From Batillaria attramentaria (taxonomy: Eukaryota; Mollusca; Gastropoda; Batillariidae), in contig JACVVK020000037.1 in the NCBI GenBank assembly GCA_018292915.2, positions 775,001 through 839,000 on the forward strand: a stretch of 64,000 nt of DNA, read 5' to 3'. The position numbers and the translations under genes are program-made. This document shows, piece by piece, positions 1-11,644 of the stretch (within the stretch, counting starts at the first letter, position 1; each line of letters opens with the position of its first letter). The notes beneath the pieces are model-generated. The model saw nothing but the letters and a program-made list of their open reading frames with translations. It did no database searches and was not told where the DNA came from.

Positions 1-135
1 TGTAGTCATGTTTTACTGGAAATGTCAATGGCAGAATACATGTAGTCATGTTTTACTGGAAATGTCAGTGACAGAATACATGTAGTCATGTTTTACTGGA
101 AATGTCAGTGACAGAATACATGTAGTCATGTTTTA
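1..135. repeat. 40-bp minisatellite, about 3.4 copies
   Basis: A 40-bp unit beginning TGTAGTCATGTTTTACTGGA is repeated three times almost identically, followed by 15 bases of a fourth copy. Copy 1 differs from copies 2 and 3 at two positions. The array may continue beyond the left edge of the window. Confidence 0.95.
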
Positions 136-364
136 CCTGTGTTGCAGGTCTGATCGTAGTTAACTTGCGCTGAGTCGCGAAACTCAACGAGGTCTTGGCT
201 GGGGTTTGAACAGTCGGCCAGGTTAGTTTTAACACAGGTCAGCACTTCCTTTACCGTCCTGCAACAAATTCAGCCTTTCATGAGCCAAAACTGATTATTT
301 CCTAACACTGAAAAAAAAGAAAAAAAGGGCTACCGCGGGGTCCGGGCTGGGCGTGGCGGGTTTC

Positions 365-660
365 TTTCTTTCTCGCTCACGTGAAGCACACGCATTCTCT
401 CACACACTGGTCATAAACACATTACAATCACGTGGTGCGAAGGGTCCGCTCAGCTATTTAAATTTCGGAATTTAGAATTGCATTTATTTTTTTCAAATTT
501 TATAGGCTGAACATTTCCAAAGCAGAGGGGGACGAAGCCGGAGTACCCGGAGAGAACCTCCAACGATCGGCCCGAATAAACGGTGCCACAATACAGAAGG
601 AAAAATTCTTTGCCCCGAGTGGAACTCGAACCCCTGGCCTCTCGCATTGGTGACAAGTCA
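365..660 (-). mobile_element. tRNA-derived SINE, family B, minus strand
   Basis: Read on the minus strand this is a family B SINE. It has a tRNA-like head with a B box (GGGTTCGAGTTCC-type), a middle part with the ATGTTCAGCC motif, and a 3' part with CACGTG and GAGAGAATGCGTG motifs. The first bases of the head (the A-box side) are missing. Related copies lie at 4768, 30355, 33828, 47606, 58568 and 62111. Confidence 0.8.
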
Positions 661-940
661 GCCTTTTTAAAGGGGTTTATAATGGAGAGGAGCGACTACA
701 TAAAGGCCAATCTGATTGTAAACAGCTTCTGTTGCTTGTTTGTATTTACCCATTAAGGACATTTGAGAAAGAAAATACAAAAAGAGAAGAAAAAGGGCGA
801 CACATAACGACGTTGATATTATCACTGTTGTTGAGATTTTTAAAAAATGCGTTTTTAATAATTATGTTTATGACGTTGTATGAAGTTTTTAGCAGCTAGG
901 CTGACTACAAGCTCTGCCTCTGTCTCTGTCTGTCTGTCTG

Positions 941-1415
<475 letters not shown>

Positions 1416-1420
1416 CTAAC

Positions 1421-1880
1421 GTGCAAAGTTGGTTCAGCTCTGCCGACGTAAGGCTGTTGGGATCCACGTTGGAGAACTGGTCAACCTGTGACATACAGGT
1501 GGAGGCCGCCTCTTCATTGCATGCTCCATGTGTCCGGCGAATAGTCGCAGCTGAAACCATCAGCAGTGTACAGAATTATTGCTAGTGCTGCCTCGTACCT
1601 TGTATATGTTACAGCCACAAACTGAAATCCGTCATGACGTTTAACTTAGTGTCTGCGTGTAAACACTGCCACCTGAAGTCCTTACAGGTAATTATGCATT
1701 GGATTATGCAGTCCAGTCATAATTCAGTCATTTCCTGTAACTACTGACTAAAACCGCTTTCCTACACAGTCACGATGTGAGATTGGTCAAAAAACGATTT
1801 AAAAATAACGGTAAAACACTGATAAATCAAATGAAATTAAATCAAACCAGACATGTTTTGTGTGTCCTGCCTGAGGTACA
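1421..1880. other. Unique intergenic sequence, no feature seen
   Basis: Nothing recognisable: no splice-flanked reading frame, repeat or RNA gene was seen between the compound microsatellite and the SINE/MITE nest that follows. Confidence 0.5.
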
Positions 1881-2317
1881 GGGTGGGTGGGTGTTTGGGA
1901 GTTTAACGTCCTTTTCCACCATGTGTGGGTGATATCAGAGACGGGGCAACGAGAAAAAAGTCAGGGCCCGTATGTAAAACTCGAGGTTAATTTAACCCAC
2001 GGCTACGGGCCTAACCCAGACTAGGACAAAAGAAACCCCAAAACAAAATGTTTAAAAAAATAAGGAAGCGAAGAAAGAAAGACAAAAATCCTTTTATAAC
2101 GGCATAGGCACCTTGCTGGAATGGACCCGCCTCCTGGCTAAAAAAGAAAAAAAAAAAACTATTTAAGTTCGAGGTTAGACTCTAACCCGGGGCTAAACTC
2201 CCTAACCCCGACTTCTATATGCGGGCCCTGAACAAATATTTGGCCCCAGCTGGGATTTGAACTCACGGCCGGAGCATTAAGAGTCCAACGCTCTACCATT
2301 CTGCTATCCCGGCTCCC
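1881..2317 (-). mobile_element. tRNA-derived SINE, family A, split by a MITE
   Basis: A minus-strand family A SINE. Its tail side (GTGGGTGGGTGTTTGGG to the GGGGCAACGAG region) lies at 1881-1961. Its tRNA-like head (B box GATTTGAACTC, A box side GCTATCCCGGCTCCC) lies at 2232-2317. The two halves join in the usual order once the intervening MITE is removed, so this SINE is older than the MITE insertion. Confidence 0.85.
1962..2231. mobile_element. MITE family 1, copy 1, nested in a SINE
   Basis: A non-autonomous DNA element of about 270 bp bounded by terminal inverted repeats: CAGGGCCCGTATGTAAAAC on the left and the complement of ...TATATGCGGGCCCTG on the right. The inner part has a TTAACCC-rich subterminal stretch at both ends. 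A second copy is at 6701-7022. The CAGGG/CCCTG termini resemble hAT ends, but no 8-bp target duplication was seen, so the superfamily is undecided. Confidence 0.85.
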
Positions 2318-2720
2318 AACCTAAGACACTGTATTCCCAGCGTACAGGCACACACTCAGGATAAGCTGGCTTCAAAATAGCGCGTTTAAAAGTTTGGAAG
2401 CTAACACAGCAACATGAAACCATTGAGCTTGATGTAAACTTGTGGTCAAGTTTCAATTTGTCAACGTCTAATAGTCCCGGCATCGCCCGACTACATTTTT
2501 TTAGCGTTCACAGAAGACAACTCTTGTTTTTAGAACAGTTGTGCCTGTGAGTGTGCCTGCACGTACGTTCGAATTTTAAGATTGGTAGAGCTCAAAATAC
2601 AATACAATGACATTTGCTGGTCGTGCGAACATGGAGAACCGTCAACGGACCGATATAATGTCGGACGATGGGCTTTTCACTGTGACAGACATGAATCTCC
2701 TTGAATGGGCCTCCAAGAAA
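2318..2720. other. Unique sequence, no feature seen
   Basis: No repeat, coding exon or RNA gene could be supported in this interval. Confidence 0.5.
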
Positions 2721-3035
2721 TGAAATGAACAACGAAGCAAAAGAAAGGAAAGGAAAGGAAAGGAAAGGAAACGAAACGAAACGACTGAAACGAAACGACA
2801 AAACAAAACAAAACAAAACAAAACAAAACAAAACAAAACTCGAAAAGTAACGAAAAAAAAGGGAAAATAAATTAACGGAAAGAAACGAAACGAAAAGACC
2901 AAACCAAACCATACCCGAAAAGAAACGAAGAGAAATTAACGGAAAGAAACGAAACAAAAAACAAAACAAAACAAAACCCGAAAAGAAACGTAAAGAAACT
3001 AACGGAATGAAACGAAATGAAAAAAAGAACTGAAG
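2721..3035. repeat. Purine-rich AAACGA/AAACAAAAC simple repeat
   Basis: A strand-asymmetric A/G-rich tract built from GAAAG, GAAACGAAAC and AAAACAAAAC steps. A unit of roughly 60 bp (containing GAAATTAACGGAAAGAAACG) is repeated about three times. The F/S-rich reading frames on the minus strand are composition artefacts. Confidence 0.85.
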
Positions 3036-3663
3036 AAAAATGCGCGTATAACAAACGTTAGCCTTACCTGATATTAGCAAGGCAATGAGCACTTTCCACA
3101 GTACATCCATGTTGTCCACTGTGACAAGTTCCAACTCTGAGGAGACGCCTAAGGCGCTTGGAACATATTATAAGTCTTCTGATGGCATGTTTGCACAATT
3201 CGGTAAACACTGGCTGAATTTTCAGAGGCGGATTCTGGAATTCTGAAAGAGCACTGCGGAGTGCGAATTTTATTTCTTCACAGAGTTCTACAACAAAAAT
3301 GCCCCCCCAAAAAAAGAAAAGCAAACAACAACAAAAACAACAACAACAAAACCGCACAAACGGGCTACGTCCCTCCCTTCCCCCCTCCCCCCCACCTTAC
3401 ACCCCTCCCCCTCCCCTCATGTTCATGTGTGTGTGAACCCAACTTCGGCTATTGCGCCCCCCCCCCCCCCCCCCTCCAGTAGCTCAAAAAGGATCCGGCG
3501 TTGTTTCATTTGACCTTGACAACGGTGTCTCCTTGTGAGCATAGCAAACACTAGTGATCACTGTGGCTCTTTTCAATAGCGACCTTAGAAACATCACGTT
3601 CAGACCACAGTCACCAAAACTGATTATCGACAATACTTATCTTCTACTCCGAGAAGAGAAGAT

Positions 3664-3688
3664 TCTCTCTCTCTCTCTCTCTCTCTCA

Positions 3689-3783
<95 letters not shown>
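3664..3783. repeat. (CT)n(CA)n microsatellite
   Basis: A CT run followed by about 80 bp of uninterrupted CA dinucleotides. Confidence 0.97.
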
Positions 3784-3785
<2 letters not shown>

Positions 3786-4767
3786 GTGCATTGCATTGCT
3801 TTGTGCTCTGACTACCATTTAATTTTGCATGCTCTTATAACCAACACGCCTGTCTGTGTCAATATCTTTCAACAATGTGTACACATTCACTTAATCAGGT
3901 GCCCGGGAATCACTTTATGGGCGATATCAGAATATGTACACACAATTTATATATGCTTTGCCTCCAGACTCGCTTGCGCGGCTTTAAGCCCTAAAACTCA
4001 CTCACTCACTCGCCTCCAGACTCGAAAGTTTTGATCAGTTGTCATTTGAGAGTACTTCTTTGTCCAGGTTATTCTGCGCCTGCACAAAAGTTTTCAGATA
4101 AGCAAATAGGGCGGGGAGTTCTGCATATCTAGCGAAAGACATGACATGCATTTTAATTTTCACATAAGGCCTTTTTCATCGACCACAAAACTCTCCCCTG
4201 CCTCTCAAATGTTTTCACTCGTTATTTCTATTCGTACACATTCTGCGTAAGGCGAAAATGAATAGTACCCTTGGTTTCGTTTACAGGATGAAAGGGTCGG
4301 TAGATGGGCCTTGTAATAATAATAATAATAATATAAATAATAATGAGGATTTGTCTGGCGCCCAACCTCCTGCAGGAGCTCTGGGTGCCTCACAATAGTA
4401 GGGTGGCAATACATACACATGAGATACACATGAAATACGTCACATTACATACACGTCACATAAACGCTAAATACAAACAGCTATGATACATCCTAACACG
4501 ACATCGTAAAATGACAATTATGGTGACAGTGATGGTAGAGTAGTTAGTCTGTTGTTTCTTTCTACCTTTTTTTTCTCACAATTTCGTCTGTGAGTTTATA
4601 CCAGTTATTTCGATTCGTAAGGTCATCTGCATATGGTTACATGAAAAACAACACCAGTTTTGATTACAGCTTCTCAGCAAACAAACAAGCAAACAAACAA
4701 GCAAACAAACAAACAAACAACTCGGTAAGCTCGGGATGTGTTGGTTTTCTTTTCTCTTCTTCTTTAT

Positions 4768-5137
4768 GGGACGGTCGGTGGTCTAGTGGTTAAGAGACTT
4801 GACACCAATGTGAGAGGTCAGGTTCGAGTCCCACGCGGGGCAAAGAATTTTTCTTTCTCGTATGTGGCACCGATCATTCGGGCCGATCGTCGGGGCTTCT
4901 CTCCGGGTACTCCGGCTTCCTCCCCCTCTGCTTTGGAAATGTTCAGCCCACAAAACTTGAAAACCAAATGCAATTCTAAATTCCGAAACTGATTGAAATG
5001 TGTTTATGTCCAGTATGTGAGAGAATGCGTGTGCTTCACGTAAGCGTGCGTGTTGGGTTCAGTTCGCGGCGCTTTGAGCCGATTCATGAAATTGGGTAAA
5101 ACGCCTACACAATACTCATTATTATTATTATTATCAT
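4768..5137 (+). mobile_element. tRNA-derived SINE, family B, near full length
   Basis: The head starts ACGGTCGGTGGTCTAGTGG (A box) and has the B box GGTTCGAGTCCC. A middle domain follows, then a 3' domain with GGCGCTTTGAGCC and AAACGCC..ACAATACTCATT, ending in an (ATT)n tail. This is one of the most complete family B copies in the window. Confidence 0.88.
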
Positions 5138-5466
5138 ATTCATTAGCAGTCAGACCTTCAAATACACCGTGATTCCACCCCATGATTTGCTCACATTTAC
5201 TTACTTACTTACTTGATACTACTACTACTACTACTGAGTATTTCATTCAATTCAAGCAAAGGAACAAAAGAAGCAGATCAATTCGATCAATTCGATAGGC
5301 GCCAATGTCTTTCTTAGCTTAGCTGTGTACTTCTGACATTTCACAGACCGCTTTGTTTTCGTTAGAGTAACAAATAAAACAAGATGGCCACCAGCCCAAT
5401 ATGTTGTTTCCATTTAATCACCTGCTGTCGTCACGGTAGTTCTTTTGTAATGCCATGTATTCGAGA

Positions 5467-5467
<1 letters not shown>

Positions 5468-5545
<78 letters not shown>

Positions 5546-5554
5546 CTCACTCAC

Positions 5555-5593
<39 letters not shown>
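5468..5593. repeat. (CA)n(CT)n microsatellite
   Basis: About 70 bp of CA dinucleotides followed by CACT and CT runs. It separates two stretches (5138-5467 and 5594-6290) in which no other feature was seen. Confidence 0.97.
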
Positions 5594-5598
<5 letters not shown>

Positions 5599-6290
5599 GA
5601 AACAACTGACCGGGCTTGTAGGCTAGGAAAATTGCTGAACAAGGTAGAACAAATTTGATCCTAACTTTTTGTCACAGATTTCAGTAGAACACAGACCCCA
5701 AATGCTGTGGCGGTCTCCGGGAATTTTTTCTCCGTCCGCGTCACCGTTTAAAACGACCGTTTATCTTGCCATTTTCACTATATGAGCCCTATAAATGGGC
5801 TTTTGAGGATGTGCACAAAGTATGCGTGTTTGCGGGTACAGAAATGCGCAGAACTCCACTCAAAATACGGTTACTGTTAGACAAGACATGCATTGTTGAC
5901 ATACTGAAATTTTACCCCAATCAGAATGATGCTTCCTGGATAATTGCGGCCATTAGTTTGGCCGTTTATTCAAAGGACCCTGTAAAACGGCTGTATTTGA
6001 TGCTTGTGCACTTATCCGGTCACTGCAGGTGACATGTATCGCGGAAAACATTTACGAACATTGAACAGTTTAGTCAGAAAACGCTTCTTTGGTGTTGTAA
6101 AGTTCCCTTGGCATCATCGTCATCATTTCGATTTTGAGATTCACCTTGTCCTGCGCTGACTATCACATGCTTTACGTTCTGAATGTGTTGTATGATGGTG
6201 TTCCCCTGCAGCCTCTGTGTGACTCGCTGCGGATGGCGCTTACCATGGGTTCTTCTTGCTCCATTTCTTAAACAACAAAACACAAACCTA

Positions 6291-6293
<3 letters not shown>

Positions 6294-6356
<63 letters not shown>
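6294..6356. repeat. (CA)n microsatellite
   Basis: A CA dinucleotide run of about 60 bp. Confidence 0.97.
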
Positions 6357-6358
<2 letters not shown>

Positions 6359-6700
6359 TCGAGCAATCTCTGCCAGGAGGTACTATCTCTGTTCTTTCTA
6401 TCTGTCTGGATAGTGCCTTCTGGCACCCTTGAAATACAAGAACAACGCTACTTATCTCGATCTGCTCAAAGCAAGCAGCGGTGACGGATGAAACTGAAAC
6501 CTTGTTTTGACCATTTTGTGTCTGATGCATGGAGAACGCCTAAGTCCGAGGCTAGCTTGACAAAAGATACGGAATGCATAAACGGAGGCTAAGGCAAGCT
6601 TACGACAAGTTCAGGGACCACACGGTAGTACACGCTGATGACAGTCCTGACGTAATAAGTCTGCGACTAGAGCTAAGTCTCAGATTGTACATACACACCA

Positions 6701-7022
6701 GGGCCCGTATGTAGAACTCGACGTTGATTTAATCCCACGGCTACGGGCCTAACCTACACTATGACAAAAGAAACCCCAAAACAAAATTAAATTTAAAAAA
6801 AAGAAGCGAAGAAAGAAAGAAAGAAAGACAAAAATCCTTCTATAATGGCATTGGCACCTTGTTGGAATGGACCCGCTTCCTGATTTAAAACAACAACAAC
6901 AACAACAAACCAACAGAAAACAAAACACAACAGAAAATTTTAACCTAGCGCTAGTTTAGTTCGAGGTTAGACTCTAACCCGGGGCTAAACTCCCTAACCC
7001 CGACTTTTACATACGGGCCCTG
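6701..7022. mobile_element. MITE family 1, copy 2
   Basis: About 320 bp with terminal inverted repeats CAGGGCCCGTATGTA / TACATACGGGCCCTG. It shares its whole inner layout with the copy at 1962-2231, including the AGCGAAGAAAGAAAGA and TGGAATGGACCCGC segments. The ends are cleaner than in copy 1. Confidence 0.9.
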
Positions 7023-7156
7023 GTCGTTTTCTTGGACGTTCTGATAACAGACAGCTGCCGCTAGCAACGTACGTTCAAACCTTTTACTTTAAGGTTTTGT
7101 TATGGTATTTGTTTGGAACAAACTGATTTGATCGTTGACATCGTTGTTTCTCGTAA

Positions 7157-7389
7157 ATAGACGACTCCACGGCTGTCAATCAACGGGGTAAGATCCGAGA
7201 ATTCAGCCAATCGCGTGCCGCGGCATAATGAGCACAACACATGGCATGGCCTAGGAAACTGTCTTGCCAGACACTACAAGAGGGAAGCACATGAAATGAC
7301 GGCAATGACGTACCGTGTTTTGACAAAACACAGCAAAAGTAAAGGGGTCGGGATTTGGGCCTTGGGACTTGCCAAGTGGAGTCGTCTAT
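7157..7389 (+). mobile_element. MITE family 2, copy 1
   Basis: About 233 bp bounded by the inverted repeat ATAGACGACTCCAC / GTGGAGTCGTCTAT. It is homologous along its length to the reverse complement of 45550-45865 (shared GCTGTCAATCAA, TCGCGTGCCG and CTTGCCAGACACTACA segments). Confidence 0.88.
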
Positions 7390-7543
7390 CGGTAACGCCG
7401 CTTTAAATATCTAATCGGCTGTGATTTGCCCTGTGTTTCGTGTCGCAGATATAGTCGTACTACTTAAGGTCCCCCGGGTCAGCCTCAAAACATTTGGCCA
7501 ACGTTCTTTCAGTTATAGTGCCCCCCCCCCCCCCATTTGAAAC

Positions 7544-7790
7544 TCCTTGCCATCTTCTCTGAGAAACATCCCTTCCCTCCTACAGTTTAAAGCAGAACTC
7601 AAAACACACCTTTTCAAACTAGCTTTTAATCTTTAAGTTTAAACTCCACCGCCTGTACTGATGTGTATAAATGTGTGCTAGTGTGTGTGTGTGTGTGAGC
7701 AAAAAGCGCATTGAGTGCTTTTCTAAGCAGAACTCCGCGCTCTACAAGTGTAATATATTATTATCATTATAATTATTACATGTAGCTGAC
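7544..7790 (+). mobile_element. Non-LTR retrotransposon 3' end fragment
   Basis: A short frame at about 7544-7636 encodes a typical LINE reverse-transcriptase C terminus (LRNIPSLLQFKAELKTHLF) and then a stop. It is followed by a 3' tail with AAAAGCGCATTGAG and GCGCTCTACAAG and an ATT-rich end. The clade (for example Nimb/I or L2) is not certain. The tail resembles the 3' domain of the family B SINEs, so a LINE-SINE partnership is possible. Confidence 0.7.
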
Positions 7791-8035
7791 ATAATCAGCC
7801 ACGGTTCTTCTCAGCTGGAAAATAACTTAGCACTTGTATAATTAATAAGTCGCCTTTATTGTTTTTTTTCTGTTTAGCGTGCAGATAAACAAGTGTCCTA
7901 CCACATCGGCTGCTTGTTGGAGGGAGTGTGGGATCAGAGTCGGTCGCCAAGCTAGTGGGGCGGAGGGTGTTGGGGCGGGAGGAGGTCTACACCGACGCCG
8001 GCTGAGAAACTGGTTGTGATTAGTTGATGTCTGTC

Positions 8036-8391
8036 AGTGAAAGCCAATCCCGGGCAACAACACCTGTCTGTGTTCGTGTCCAGCCAATCGTAGACCGTAG
8101 ACCTGTCCGTGAACCAAACTCACCACTCTGTCTCCCTTTCCCGCTACTGACTCACTCACTCATTCAGCATTCTCTTCACAGTCAGTAAAGCCGACCATAT
8201 GTTCAGCTGGTGGCGTGATATACTGAAATATTTCGTCAGCTGTGGATTATATCTGTGCGTTCATCAGACTTTCTTAAAATGTATAACCCGGATTCAAACA
8301 GTTTTACGGGAGCTGAACCTCACAAGTCTGTCACCTGCGCGACTGGCCAATATTTCGCGGGTTTTGCCTCAACGGTTGTGACGTTTGCTGG
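8036..8391 (+). promoter_or_regulatory. CCAAT-bearing 5' segment with possible first exon and donor
   Basis: Two CCAAT boxes (AGCCAATCCC, AGCCAATCGT) precede a TGACTCACTCACTC stretch (AP-1-like) and a plausible transcribed segment ending in a consensus donor, TTTGCTG|GTGAGT at 8391/8392. The segment shares GCCAATCCC.G.CAACAACAC and a CTGTCC..TTTCCCGC block with 11236-11345. An ATG at 8199 opens 60 codons with no recognised homology. It could be an alternative non-coding first exon for gene A. This is inferred only. Confidence 0.35.
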
Positions 8392-8889
8392 TGAGTGAGC
8401 GATTTTCATGACACTGTTTTCTTATTTCTTGTGACTGTTTTGAGTGTATGTTGTGTAGTGTTACAATTTCTAAGTGTCGCATTGCGGTGATACCTTGGTT
8501 TGAAGGTTATGAATCTATCCTTTGACGGACAACAATTTGAAATTCCAAACCTGATGTGAAGATAGACGCGGAGGTGGGCGGCGGGGGAGGAGTGGAGGGG
8601 GGGGGGGGGGGGGCGGGAGTGTCATTATATGTAGTGCCTTCTTTTGCTGTTCGTTTTTAAAGGAAAACCCCGTTCAGCTAATATTTCGCTTGAGCAATGA
8701 TATAGTGCTTGATTTTTATGTAAGTTTGTATTATGCTGGTGAACGACCATCCACATCAGTTAGTAATCAGCATCACACCCGACTGGCAAACCATGCAAGG
8801 TTTTTTTTTTTTTGTTTTTTTCTGTGGGTGATTTGTTGCATGTTCTCTATTTTATTGTTTTGGTGTTACTGTTCATTCTTTTGTTTGTT

Positions 8890-10060
8890 TGTCTCCTGTT
8901 CCAGATTTCAGCAAGGATTTCAGAGGGTGAAACCGTTCTTGTTCTGCTTTTTTGTTGTTTTCACTGGTTGCTTTACTAACTTGTTTGGTTGTTTTCTCCT
9001 TGTTTTCATTTTCAATCAAGGTTTCCAAAAGGTAAAGATGGCCATTTCTTTTGTTTTCACTGCTTGTTTCACTAACTTGTTTGTTTGTTTTTTTTGTTGT
9101 CTCCTTTTCTGTATTTTCACTTTTTTGTTGTTTTCACTGGTTGTTACACTAACTTGGTTGTTTATTCGTTTCCGCCTTTTTTGTATTTTCACATTTTTGT
9201 TGTTTTCATTGGTTGTTATACTAACTTGTTTATTTGTTCCCTCCTTTTTTTCACATTTTTGTTTTGACTTGTTTCTTTGTTTTCTTGTTTTAAATTTTCA
9301 CTTTTTGTTGTTTTCACTAGTGGTTTTACTAACTTGTTTGTTTTCTCCTTTTTTGAATTTTCACTTTTTGTTGTTTTCACTGGTTGTTTTACTAGCTTGT
9401 TTGTTTTCAGTCATGGCTTTGAAAAGGTAAAAATGGCCAATTCTTTTTGTTTTCACTGGTTTTACTAACTTGTGTTTTGTTGTTGTTTTTCTCCTGTTTC
9501 TTTTCATTTTCAGCCAAGCTATTGAAAGGTAAAGATGGCCATGTCCTTTGTTGTTTTCACTGTTTGGTTTACTAACTTGTTTTTTCCCTCCTTTTAATTT
9601 TTTTTCACTAATTGTTTTACTAACTTTATTTGTTTTCTCCTTTTCCTTCTTTTTCAGTCAAGGCTGTCAGAAGGTACAGATGGCCATTTTCTTTTGTTGT
9701 TTTCACTTATTGGTTTACCAACTTACTTTCTTCTCCCTTTTTTTGTTTTTGTTTTTTTGGTTGCCCCCCCCCCCCCTTTTTGTCTCGAAGTTGTTGTTGT
9801 TGTTGCTGCATTTTCAGTCAAGGCTTTGAGAGGTAAAGATAACCATTTCTTTTGTTGGTTTCACTGGTTGTTTTCTTACTTGTTTGTTTGTTTTCTCCGT
9901 TTTCTTCACTTTTAGTCAAGATTTTGCAAAGGTAAAGACGGCCAATTTTTTTTCTTGTCTTCATTGGTTAACCAATTCTTTTAAATGCCCTAGTTTACTA
10001 ATTTCTTTTGTCCTTTTTTCTTCACTTTCAGTCAACTCTCTCAAAAGGTAAAGGGCATTT
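8890..10060 (+). repeat. T-rich tandem array with eight acceptor-mini-exon-donor motifs
   Basis: A degenerate array built from TTGTTTTCACTGGTTGTTTTACTAAC-like spacers. Eight times, a pyrimidine tract ending in CAG (TAG once, destroyed to CAA once) is followed by 15-16 bases resembling TCAAGGCTTTGAAAAG and then GTAAAG or a variant. Candidate mini-exon cores: 8912-8926, about 9017-9031, 9411-9426, 9514-9528, 9658-9673, 9818-9832, 9916-9931 and 10032-10047. They have the grammar of splice sites, but may simply be a minisatellite that carries it. Confidence 0.8.
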
Positions 10061-10099
10061 TTTTTTTTTTTTTTTGTTGTTTTCACTGCTTGGTTTACC

Positions 10100-11142
10100 C
10101 AAGCCTATTTATGCAAATGAGGTCAATCGGGCCCTAGTACCCCCCGAATCATGCAAATGAAGTGAATCGGTCCCCCGATTTATGCAAATGAACTCAATCT
10201 GGACCCTACCTCCGCCCGTAGTTTCCAAATCGTCAATTGGGCCCTAGCCCCGCCCCTATTTATGTAACTGAGGTCAATCGGGCCCCTGAATTATGCAAAT
10301 GAGGTCAATCGCGACTCCCGAATTATGCAAATGAGGCCAATGGGCCCCCGAATTATGTAAATAACGTCAATAAGGCCCCTGAATTATGCAAATGAGGTCA
10401 ATAGGGCTCCCGAATTATGCAAATGACATCAATCTAAACCCTGCTTATGCAAATGAGGTCAATTGGGCCCCCCGAAGTATGTAAATGAGGCCAAACGGGC
10501 CCCAAATTAAGCAAATGAGGTTAATCTGGACCCTAGCCCCGCCCCTATTTATGCAGATAAGGTCAATCGGGCCCCCGAATTATGCAAATGAGGTTATCTC
10601 GTCCCTAGCCCCGCCCGTATTTATGCAAATGAGGTCATTGTGGACCATAGCTCCGCCCCTATTTATGCAAATGAGGTCAATCGGGCCCCCGATTATGCAA
10701 ATGAGGTTAATCTGGACTCATATTTATGCAAATGAGGTGATTCTGTCCTTAGCCCCGCCCCTATTTATGTAAATGGAGTCCTTGTGGGCCATAGCTGCGC
10801 CCCTATTTATGCAAATGAGGTTAATCTGGACTCTAGCTCCGCCCCTATTTATGCAAATGAGGTCAATCGGGTCCCCGATTATGCAAATGAGGTTATCTTG
10901 CCCCTAGCCCTGCTCCTATTTATGCAAATTACGTTAATCTGGTCCTTAGGCCCGCCCCTATTTAAGCAAATGAGGTCAACCGGGGGCCCCGAATTATGCA
11001 AATGAGGTCAATCAGGCCCCCGAATTATGCAAATAAGGTTATCCTGCTCAGCCCCTATTTATGTAAATGAGGTCAATCGGACCCACGAATTATGCAAATT
11101 AGGTAAATGTGGACCTTAGCCACGCCGCTATTTATTCAAGCC
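10100..11142 (+). repeat. Tandem array with about 20 POU octamers, plus orientation
   Basis: Units of roughly 30-55 bp carry CCTATTTATGCAAATGAGG and GAATTATGCAAATGAGGTCA themes joined by GGGCCCC and CCGCCCC. I count 20 exact ATGCAAAT octamers. The reading frames rich in MQMRLIW and PPLF are shadows of the repeat. It begins directly where the T-rich array ends. An inverted homologous array lies at 13625-14336. Confidence 0.92.
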
Positions 11143-11235
11143 GCGAGGCAGGGGTGGGGTGTGCGGGGTGGGGGTGGGGGTGGGGGTGGTGGTCAAACGG
11201 CGTCCGGACTCAGCTGCATGTTCACGTGCTACACT

Positions 11236-11634
11236 GACCGTGACTGGCTGTGTCCAGCCAATCCCAGACAACAACACGTAACTTTGGCTTCGCTTGTGTG
11301 CTGTCCATGAGTACAGTTCACCTTCTTTCCCGCGGCCAAACTGTCTTTGCCAGTGAGCACTGACACTCGGAATACAACGCGTATATGTTCCGGAACGATG
11401 GCTGGCATAGTTTTGCGGTGGACTGACACCAAAAATCTTTGGCCATGTGCGGTATTTCCTCGCAGTCGTCGACTTGCGGTGCTGTTGTGACATTTGTGAT
11501 CAGTTATATTTGGCCAGTTTCTTTCCTCTTTCCTCAGTTATATTTGGCCAGTTTCTTTCCGCTTCAAGCGGAGCGGCAAACTCGGTCACAAGTTGTGGAG
11601 TGAACAGAAGTTTCAAGACAGCTCAAGTGGTATG
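11236..11634 (+). promoter_or_regulatory. Second CCAAT-bearing 5' segment ending in ATG|GTGAGT
   Basis: A CCAAT box (CCAGCCAATCCCAGA) starts a segment paralogous to 8036-8391. It ends with an ATG at 11632-11634 directly abutting a consensus donor GTGAGT. A start codon as the last codon of a phase-0 exon would splice in frame to gene A exon 2 at 27920. The 13-codon exon at 24966 is the better coding candidate, so this may be an alternative or decayed first exon. Confidence 0.35.
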
Positions 11635-11644
11635 GTGAGTACGC

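Noticed and set aside
2592..3134. 180-codon phenylalanine/serine-rich frame on the minus strand
   Set aside because: Produced by the AAACGA/AAACAAAAC simple repeat; no splice or promoter context.
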